From: an uncultured Prevotella sp.
GTDB taxonomy: Bacteria; Bacteroidota; Bacteroidia; Bacteroidales; Bacteroidaceae
Assembly (NCBI GenBank): GCA_938018155.1
Contig: CALIIG010000083.1
Location: 1-11,095, forward strand
Reading direction: 5' to 3'
Length of the DNA: 11,095 bases
Positions 6,917-11,095 of the stretch are shown one piece after another; position 1 is the first letter of the stretch; every line of letters begins with the position of its first letter. Below the pieces are notes generated by a model. That model made no database searches and was not told the origin of the DNA. It worked only from the letters and a program-made list of their open reading frames with translations. The translations under genes and the position numbers were made by a program.

Positions 6917-6969
6917 ATTGTGGAAGAATTTGGCTGCTTGCAACCACACTAAAAAATGCTAAAACTGCG
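6917..6969 (+). promoter_or_regulatory. SAM-II-type riboswitch aptamer in the metK leader
   Basis: This is an RNA aptamer predicted to bind S-adenosylmethionine and reduce metK expression. Stem P1 is TGTGG (6919-6923) with CCACA (6944-6948). Its 20-nt loop contains AATTTGG and CTTGCA. After P1 comes CTAAAAAATGCTAAAAC (6949-6965). The order and spacing match the SAM-II (metA) class as I remember it: P1, a loop with a U-rich segment and UUGCA, then UAAA...GCUAAAA. The expected H-type pseudoknot is available: G6940, C6941 and A6942 pair with U6957, G6958 and C6959, and G6933/C6934/G6936 can pair with C6968/G6967/C6965. U6939 and U6960 fall where the ligand pocket uridines lie. The position inside the leader of the SAM-synthesis gene supports the call. 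SAM-II was first described in alphaproteobacteria; I believe Bacteroidota examples exist but cannot check here. Confidence 0.8.
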
Positions 6970-6999
6970 AAATCACCCTCAGATTTTACGGTTATTTGG

Positions 7000-7030
7000 C
7001 GTTTTTCCACTTAAAATTATTGGAAAAATG
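7000..7030 (+). promoter_or_regulatory. Start-codon hairpin of metK (riboswitch expression platform)
   Basis: Positions 7000-7009 (CGTTTTTCCA) pair with 7021-7030 (TGGAAAAATG) over ten contiguous positions, with one G-U at 7001/7029 and an 11-nt loop. All three bases of the metK start codon (7028-7030) and the preceding GGAAAA are inside the stem. The 5' arm has a competing partner: 7001-7010 pairs with 6920-6929 over ten contiguous positions (G-U at 6926/7004 and 6929/7001). That partner includes most of the 5' strand of aptamer stem P1, so the two states exclude each other. I infer that SAM binding favours the closed start codon. A T-run at 7038-7043 lies too far from the stem to make a standard terminator. 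Confidence 0.65.
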
Positions 7031-8317
7031 AGTTACCTTTTTTCTTCAGAATCAGTATCAGAAGGCCATCCTGACAAGGTCGCTGACCAAATTTCGGACG
7101 CCCTTCTCGACCAGTTTCTTGCGTATGACAGCAAGGCACACTGCGCCATTGAGAGCTTTGTTACAACCGGGCAGGTTATTATCATGGGCGAAGTACGTTC
7201 ATCACAGTATGTCGATTTGCAGACAATTGCCCGCAAAACCATCAATAACATCGGCTATACCAAGGCCGAATATCAGTTCGATGGGGCGAGTTGCGGCATA
7301 CTTTCAGCCATACACGAGCAGAGTGATGACATTAACCGCGGCGTAAGCAGGGCTGAAGAGGCCGATCAGGGTGCCGGCGACCAGGGCATGATGTTCGGTT
7401 ATGCCTGCAACGAAACAGAGAATTTTATGCCCGTTTCGCTCGATTTGGCCCACCTTATCATGCGTACTCTCACCGACATTCGCAAAGAAGGACGACTAAT
7501 GACTTATCTGCGTCCTGATGCAAAAAGCCAGGTAACGGTGCAGTATAGCGATGCAGGGATACCCGAACGCATAGATACAATAGTTGTCTCTACACAGCAC
7601 GACGACTTCATTAAACCTGAAAACAATTCGCAGGAAGCGCGCGATGCTGCCGACAAAGCCATGTTAGACCGCATCCATGACGATGTACTCAACATCCTTA
7701 TTCCCCGTGTAAAGGCGCAGTCAGGCGAAAAAGTGCTGGCTCTTTTCGGCAACGATATTAAGTATTATGTCAATCCAACCGGTAAGTTTGTGATTGGAGG
7801 ACCTCACGGTGACACCGGTCTTACGGGACGAAAACTTATAGTTGACACCTACGGTGGGAAAGGAGCGCATGGCGGTGGTGCCTTTTCGGGCAAGGATCCA
7901 TCAAAGGTTGACCGCTCGGCTGCGTACGCAGCGCGTTACATTGCCAAAAATATGGTAGCGGCAGGAGTGGCTGATGAGATGCTCGTTCAGCTGGCATACG
8001 CCATAGGTGTGGCCGAACCCGTAAGTGTTTATGTGAATACTTACGGCCGAAGCCATGTCAAAATGACCGACAGTGAAATCGCAAAAATCATCACACAATT
8101 GTTTGATCTCCGCCCCAATCAAATTGAAAAGTCGCTCAAATTAAGGCAGCCTATGTACCTTGAAACGGCTTCTTACGGGCACATGGGACGCAAAAATGAG
8201 GTGATTGAGAAAAGTTTCACGAGCCTTTATCATGAAACAAAGACTGTTAAAGTGGAGCTGTTTACCTGGGAAAAGCTTGATCAGGTTGAGCGTATACGCA
8301 AGGCTTTCGGTCTCTGA
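7028..8317 (+). CDS. metK: S-adenosylmethionine synthase (methionine adenosyltransferase)
   Basis: This cytoplasmic enzyme makes S-adenosylmethionine from methionine and ATP. Starting at ATG 7028 it has 429 residues and opens with [17 protein letters not shown], which puts His14, Asp16 and Lys17 at the same numbers as the E. coli active site. GAGDQG (115-120) is the signature loop, and GGGAFSGKD (282-290) with [10 protein letters not shown] is the second conserved stretch, so all key elements are present. It is longer than the E. coli enzyme (about 384), with extra sequence in the middle before [18 protein letters not shown], as I recall for Bacteroidota MetK. An in-frame ATG at 6956 would add 24 residues, but it lies in the aptamer core and MetK proteins begin at MSYLFSS-like sequence, so I reject it. 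The gene has a consensus promoter and a SAM-II-type leader. DUF4271 follows after 14 bp. Confidence 0.98.
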   Translation: MSYLFSSESVSEGHPDKVADQISDALLDQFLAYDSKAHCAIESFVTTGQVIIMGEVRSSQYVDLQTIARKTINNIGYTKAEYQFDGASCGILSAIHEQSDDINRGVSRAEEADQGAGDQGMMFGYACNETENFMPVSLDLAHLIMRTLTDIRKEGRLMTYLRPDAKSQVTVQYSDAGIPERIDTIVVSTQHDDFIKPENNSQEARDAADKAMLDRIHDDVLNILIPRVKAQSGEKVLALFGNDIKYYVNPTGKFVIGGPHGDTGLTGRKLIVDTYGGKGAHGGGAFSGKDPSKVDRSAAYAARYIAKNMVAAGVADEMLVQLAYAIGVAEPVSVYVNTYGRSHVKMTDSEIAKIITQLFDLRPNQIEKSLKLRQPMYLETASYGHMGRKNEVIEKSFTSLYHETKTVKVELFTWEKLDQVERIRKAFGL

Positions 8318-8331
8318 ACCTTCATAACAGA

Positions 8332-9354
8332 ATGACAGAGCAACACGATTCCGCAAACTCTACTGTGGAGGCGACAGCACAACGTGCTGTCACCGTTCAT
8401 AAAAAAGGCTGTCAATCGCCTGCCGAAATTATTGACGGGCTTCCCGATACCGCCACACCCTGGCAGCAAGACTCGGCTGTCAGGGCCAGCTATAACTTCC
8501 AGAAGATTGACTGGAATAAGCGTCAGAACCCGATGCGAACGCCCACAACACGGGCCGACGGCATCGGAATGTTCTCGCTTCGCAAGGCTATGTATTACAG
8601 CCCCTCGATGGTACAGCCCGACTCTACCTACCGTCCCGAGTGCGTTGCATACCGTCATGGCGTGGCCGGCGACCCGATACCCTACTCCATTGCGGGCGAC
8701 AACCTCATTACTTCCATACTGTTAGTATGCTTCATTATTGCCACGGTGGCCATCTCCAAGTCGGGAAACTTCCTGCAACGACAGCTTAAAAACTTCTTCT
8801 ATTCGCAACGCGAGGGTACAACCGTCATCACCGAAACAGGCGAAGAACTGCGTTTTCAACTCTTCCTGATGCTGCAAACCTGTCTGCTTTCGGCTATTAT
8901 TTTCTTTTATTATTCACGTGCAGCCAACAGCGAAGCGTTCTCGTTTGCCCACTATCAGACGCTTTCCATCTTCACAATTGGCATTGCAGCCTACTTCGTA
9001 CTGAAATATTTGCTTTACGCCATCGTCAACTGGGTGTTCTTTGATAAGAAAAAAAACGAACAATGGACGAAAGCCTTATTGTTCCTTTCCTCGGTCGAAG
9101 GAATACTTCTATTTCCTGATGTCATGCTCCTTTCATACTTTGGCTTATCCATACAGCATGCCGTTATATATGCATTAGCCGTTATTGTGATTGTAAAATT
9201 ATTGGCATTTTATAAGGCTTATCTCATCTTTTTCAAGCATAACAGCCTGATTTTGCAGAGTTTTTTGTACTTTTGCGCACTGGAATTAATGCCCCTCGGC
9301 ATATTATGGGGCTGTATGGTTACGATGGATACGTATTTAAAACAAATTTTTTAG
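8332..9354 (+). CDS. DUF4271 multi-spanning membrane protein
   Basis: A 340-residue protein with a polar, probably disordered N-terminal part (1-120, rich in Pro, Thr, Arg and Gln) and about six membrane helices at roughly 124-142, 176-195, 209-237, 247-270, 276-300 and 306-331. It ends in LELMPLGILWGC before a short tail, a pattern I associate with DUF4271, a family found in Bacteroidota. No catalytic motif is visible and its function is unknown. It is 14 bp after metK and 8 bp before hemD; the DUF4271-hemD pair is a common arrangement in this phylum, which suggests a tie to tetrapyrrole synthesis, but that is inference. An 8-bp hairpin with a 3-nt loop (8373-8391) lies in codons 14-20. The ATG at 8332 suits the tight spacing from metK. 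Confidence 0.85.
   Translation: MTEQHDSANSTVEATAQRAVTVHKKGCQSPAEIIDGLPDTATPWQQDSAVRASYNFQKIDWNKRQNPMRTPTTRADGIGMFSLRKAMYYSPSMVQPDSTYRPECVAYRHGVAGDPIPYSIAGDNLITSILLVCFIIATVAISKSGNFLQRQLKNFFYSQREGTTVITETGEELRFQLFLMLQTCLLSAIIFFYYSRAANSEAFSFAHYQTLSIFTIGIAAYFVLKYLLYAIVNWVFFDKKKNEQWTKALLFLSSVEGILLFPDVMLLSYFGLSIQHAVIYALAVIVIVKLLAFYKAYLIFFKHNSLILQSFLYFCALELMPLGILWGCMVTMDTYLKQIF
8373..8391 (+). repeat. Tight 8-bp hairpin inside the start of the DUF4271 gene
   Basis: GACAGCAC (8373-8380) and GTGCTGTC (8384-8391) are perfect inverted copies around the 3-nt loop AAC. It lies 56 nt after the metK stop, within DUF4271 codons 14-20. No T-run follows, so it is not an intrinsic terminator. It might mark an mRNA processing or stability boundary between metK and the downstream genes, or be a chance result of the codons used. 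Confidence 0.5.
9268..9275 (+). promoter_or_regulatory. Possible internal -7 box upstream of hemD
   Basis: TACTTTTG fits TAnnTTTG and lies inside the last part of the DUF4271 gene, 87 bp before the hemD start. The nearest TTTG (9252-9255) is only 12 bp away rather than 19-21, so a working promoter is doubtful. It would allow hemD-rnpA-yidD to be expressed apart from metK. Confidence 0.25.
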
Positions 9355-9362
9355 GACACGGC

Positions 9363-10112
9363 ATGATAAAGAAAATATTGATTTCACAACCAAAACCTGC
9401 CAACGAGAAATCACCTTACTTTGATATTGAAAAAGAATTTGGAGTGCAATTCGTATTTCGCCCTTTCTTTAAAGTGGAAGTATTAACCGCAAAAGAGTTC
9501 CGGCAGCAGAAAGTAAGCATTCTGTCCCACACGGCCGTTGTTTTCACATCACGCCATGCAATTGATTATTTTTTTAAATTAGCCAAAGAACTTCGCCTCA
9601 CCATCCCCGAGGATATGAAGTATTTTTGTGTTACCGAAACCATTTCATTATACATCCAAAAGTACGTACAGTATCGTAAACGCAAGGTGTTTTTCGGTAA
9701 CACCGGCCGCATTGACGACCTCATTCCCGTCATGCTGAAGCATAAAGCAGAAAAGTATCTTGTTCCCCAAAGCAGCGTACACACCAGCGAAATAAAGGAT
9801 AAGCTCGATGCAAAAAAGCTGCATCATACCGAGTGTGTGATGTATCGTACATTGGATAACGAGTTTACCGAAGACGAAATTAAGCATTTCGACTACGACA
9901 TGCTTATCTTTTCGACGCCCACCGGTGTACAATATCTCAACAAGGCTTTCCCCAATTTTAAGCAAGGCGACATGAAAATCGCATGCTTCGGACCTGCTAC
10001 AGCCAAGGCCGTTGAGGAAGCAGGGCTTCGTCTCGACTTCATGGCCGGCACAAAAGAATACCCTTCTATGGTTGCTGCACTTTCTGATTTCCTGAAGAAA
10101 TCGAAAGTATAG
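9363..10112 (+). CDS. hemD: Uroporphyrinogen-III synthase (HemD family)
   Basis: A 249-residue soluble protein starting at ATG 9363 (MIKKILISQPKP). An upstream in-frame TTG would overlap DUF4271 and is not credible. HemD closes and inverts ring D of hydroxymethylbilane to give uroporphyrinogen III, the common precursor of heme, siroheme and cobalamin. The sequence shows the two-lobe HemD pattern: an N-terminal LISQP strand, AVVFTSRHAIDYF (about 58-70) in lobe one, then ECVMYRTL at the linker, DMLIFSTPTGVQYL in lobe two, and IACFGPATAKAVEEAGL near the end, the usual conserved GxxTA-like region. Divergence among HemD proteins is high, so the call rests on pattern plus the DUF4271 and rnpA neighbours. 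No other tetrapyrrole gene is in view. It sits 8 bp after DUF4271 and 6 bp before rnpA, so the three are probably cotranscribed. Confidence 0.85.
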   Translation: MIKKILISQPKPANEKSPYFDIEKEFGVQFVFRPFFKVEVLTAKEFRQQKVSILSHTAVVFTSRHAIDYFFKLAKELRLTIPEDMKYFCVTETISLYIQKYVQYRKRKVFFGNTGRIDDLIPVMLKHKAEKYLVPQSSVHTSEIKDKLDAKKLHHTECVMYRTLDNEFTEDEIKHFDYDMLIFSTPTGVQYLNKAFPNFKQGDMKIACFGPATAKAVEEAGLRLDFMAGTKEYPSMVAALSDFLKKSKV

Positions 10113-10118
10113 GTTGAT

Positions 10119-10526
10119 ATGAATAACGGTAAACACACCCTTCGTAAAGCCGAACGCCTGCACAGTCGTAAACTTATTGAAAGGCTTTTCGGTGGTGGAC
10201 AGAGCCGCTCCATGTCGGCTTTCCCGCTCAGGGTGGTTTATATTCCTCTGTCATTATCCCCGCAAGACAACGACGTTACGCCTGTGGCGCAAATGCTTGT
10301 CAGCGTACCGAAACGGTGTTTTAAGCGTGCCGTTAAGCGCAACAGGGTTAAACGTCAGGTTCGTGAGGCTTATCGCCGGCATAAATCAATACTTGAAGGC
10401 CAGCCCGTTATCATGGCTTTTATATGGCTCGATGACAAACTTTATCCCTCGTCGCTTGTTGAAGAACGCGTCGTAAACCTGATGACGCGTATTAAGGAAA
10501 AGACAGACGCAAGTCAAAGTCAATGA
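10119..10526 (+). CDS. rnpA: Ribonuclease P protein component
   Basis: A 135-residue basic protein that assists the RNase P RNA in trimming the 5' leader from pre-tRNA. It has the family's start ([18 protein letters not shown], binding the pre-tRNA leader) and the RNR core: K69-R70, then [14 protein letters not shown] at about 73-86. The length is near the usual 110-135. In most bacteria rnpA follows rpmH near the origin; here it is instead between hemD and yidD, an arrangement I know from Bacteroidales. The stop overlaps the yidD start as ATGA (10523-10526), a sign of translational coupling. Confidence 0.96.
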   Translation: MNNGKHTLRKAERLHSRKLIERLFGGGQSRSMSAFPLRVVYIPLSLSPQDNDVTPVAQMLVSVPKRCFKRAVKRNRVKRQVREAYRRHKSILEGQPVIMAFIWLDDKLYPSSLVEERVVNLMTRIKEKTDASQSQ

Positions 10527-10810
10527 AAAACCTTCGGTATTACTTCTCTCTTATCCGTCGTGCAGCGGCCTGGGTTCTGATACTTCCAATTGTTTTTTAT
10601 CAGAAAGCCATCAGTCCTTTCACCCCTTCATCGTGCCGTTTTATCCCCACCTGCTCCGAATATGCCCGGCAGGCCGTCATTATTCACGGACCAATAAAAG
10701 GTTTTCTGCTCGCCGCATGGCGCATTTTGCGTTGTAACCCCTGGGGAGGGAGCGGAGCAGACCCCGTTCCACGCCACTTCCATTTTCCCAAATGGCGTGC
10801 CGGTATTTAA
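10523..10810 (+). CDS. yidD: Membrane protein insertion efficiency factor YidD
   Basis: A 95-residue protein. An N-terminal amphipathic or hydrophobic helix (about 13-30, [19 protein letters not shown]) associates with the inner membrane, followed by the family hallmark [12 protein letters not shown] (37-48) and RCNPWG (70-75), which together carry three conserved cysteines (38, 44 and 71). YidD helps the YidC insertase place proteins in the membrane. Family members are commonly about 70-100 residues, so this is full length. It overlaps rnpA by 4 nt; rnpA-yidD is the widespread pairing, although yidC is not next to it here. Confidence 0.96.
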   Translation: MKNLRYYFSLIRRAAAWVLILPIVFYQKAISPFTPSSCRFIPTCSEYARQAVIIHGPIKGFLLAAWRILRCNPWGGSGADPVPRHFHFPKWRAGI

Positions 10811-10843
10811 AGAAAGGCAGCACCATAATATTCTGATTCAGGC

Positions 10844-10856
10844 GCAGCAACGCTGC
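10844..10856 (+). repeat. Small hairpin between yidD and tyrS
   Basis: GCAGC (10844-10848) and GCTGC (10852-10856) pair around AAC. An earlier GGCAGC (10816-10821) can compete for GCTGCC (10852-10857). There is no T-run, so it is a weak terminator candidate. The remaining 101-bp gap shows no TAnnTTTG box, so I cannot say whether tyrS has its own promoter. Confidence 0.35.
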
Positions 10857-10911
10857 CAACCATCATACATCACACGGAAATTACACGAACATTTAAAAAT
10901 ATTCACCCAAT

Positions 10912-11095
10912 ATGAAGAACTTTGTTGAAGAATTAAAATGGCGTGGCATGCTTGCCCAAATGATGCCGGGTACCGAAGAATATCTACAAAAGAACCTCAC
11001 ATCGGCCTATCTCGGCACCGACCCTACGGCCGATTCACTCCATATCGGTCACCTCTGTGGCATCATGATGTTGCGCCATTTGCAGCGTTGTGGAC
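10912..11095 (+). CDS. tyrS: Tyrosyl-tRNA synthetase, N-terminal part (3' end outside window)
   Basis: The first 61 codons are present and the frame is open at the right edge. The protein begins [20 protein letters not shown] and continues to [19 protein letters not shown]. The LxWRGM start and [14 protein letters not shown] are typical of bacterial TyrRS: the class I HIGH motif is at residues about 45-48, with the Asp-Pro-Thr-Ala segment that helps hold tyrosine and ATP. The enzyme charges tRNA-Tyr in the cytoplasm. It follows yidD by 101 bp on the same strand. Confidence 0.95.
   Translation, partial: MKNFVEELKWRGMLAQMMPGTEEYLQKNLTSAYLGTDPTADSLHIGHLCGIMMLRHLQRCG

Larger units (their letters stand above)
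6578..7027. other. 450-bp divergent regulatory region, kinase to metK
   Basis: No convincing gene lies here. From left to right it holds the kinase leader and promoter (to 6662), an A+T-rich middle (6663-6856) with three small inverted repeats (6698-6712, 6741-6766 and 6814-6833), the metK promoter (6857-6888), and the metK leader with riboswitch and start-codon hairpin. Short open frames crossing it on either strand have no start context, family resemblance or conserved partner and I regard them as chance. Confidence 0.8.

Noticed and set aside
6789..7010. Minus-strand 73-codon open frame antisense to the metK leader
   Set aside because: It runs through the metK promoter and riboswitch, lacks a promoter of its own, and shows no family features.
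6956..7027. 24-residue N-terminal extension of MetK from ATG 6956
   Set aside because: MetK proteins start at MSYLFSS-like sequence with His14 numbering; the upstream codons fall in the riboswitch and platform.
7000..7043. Intrinsic transcription terminator in the metK leader
   Set aside because: The stem has only four G-C pairs and the T-run begins 8 nt after it; covering the AUG is a better reading.
9273..9362. Earlier hemD start at TTG 9273
   Set aside because: It would overlap DUF4271 by over 80 bp and add residues unlike the family; MIKKILISQP at 9363 is the natural start.
9648..10213. Antisense open frames of 106-171 codons over hemD and rnpA
   Set aside because: They are opposite well-supported genes, with no promoter or family resemblance; chance shadows.

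Overview
This window looks like a chromosomal segment of a Bacteroidales bacterium, most likely Prevotella-like. The protein families point there (a DUF4271 protein next to HemD, and a roughly 430-residue MetK). So do the promoters, which match the Bacteroidota form TTTG-N19-21-TAnnTTTG, and Shine-Dalgarno sequences are largely absent. It is mostly core housekeeping DNA. I see no prophage, insertion sequence, CRISPR array, tRNA or rRNA.

Layout. Positions 1-359 hold the 3' end of a YitT/DUF2179-type membrane protein gene, followed by a membrane-anchored alpha/beta hydrolase (439-1401). A long imperfect hairpin (1421-1470) separates it from a leftward pair: a UPF1-like superfamily 1 helicase (2892-4871), then a MATE exporter (1508-2872), 19 bp apart. 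The helicase faces a rightward FecE/BtuD-like ABC ATPase (4945-5658) across a compact divergent region. Both genes there have a Bacteroidota -7 box almost touching the start codon, and a perfect 9-bp inverted repeat brackets the ATPase promoter. A PfkB-type sugar kinase (5675-6577, minus) converges on the ATPase. It is divergent from a rightward housekeeping block: metK, DUF4271, hemD, rnpA, yidD and, after a 101-bp gap, the 5' end of tyrS, which runs off the window.

The 450-bp gap between the kinase and metK is the most informative region. It carries one textbook promoter for each gene (both TTTG-N20-TAnnTTTG) and a 5' leader of about 135 nt on metK. In that leader I recognise a SAM-II-type riboswitch aptamer (about 6917-6969). 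Downstream, positions 7000-7009 pair with 7021-7030 and would bury the metK AUG. The 5' arm of that hairpin (7001-7010) can instead pair over 10 contiguous positions with 6920-6929, which contains the 5' strand of aptamer stem P1. This gives a complete model. SAM stabilises P1, the start-codon hairpin forms and MetK translation stops. Without SAM, the alternative helix forms and the AUG is open. The switch hides the start codon itself rather than a classical Shine-Dalgarno site, which suits a lineage that rarely uses one.

How the genes work together: metK through yidD are closely spaced (14, 8 and 6 nt gaps, then a 4-nt overlap) and may be one transcript from the metK promoter. RnpA (tRNA 5' maturation), YidD (membrane protein insertion) and TyrS (tRNA charging) are general housekeeping. 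HemD makes uroporphyrinogen III, and DUF4271 is its usual neighbour of unknown function.
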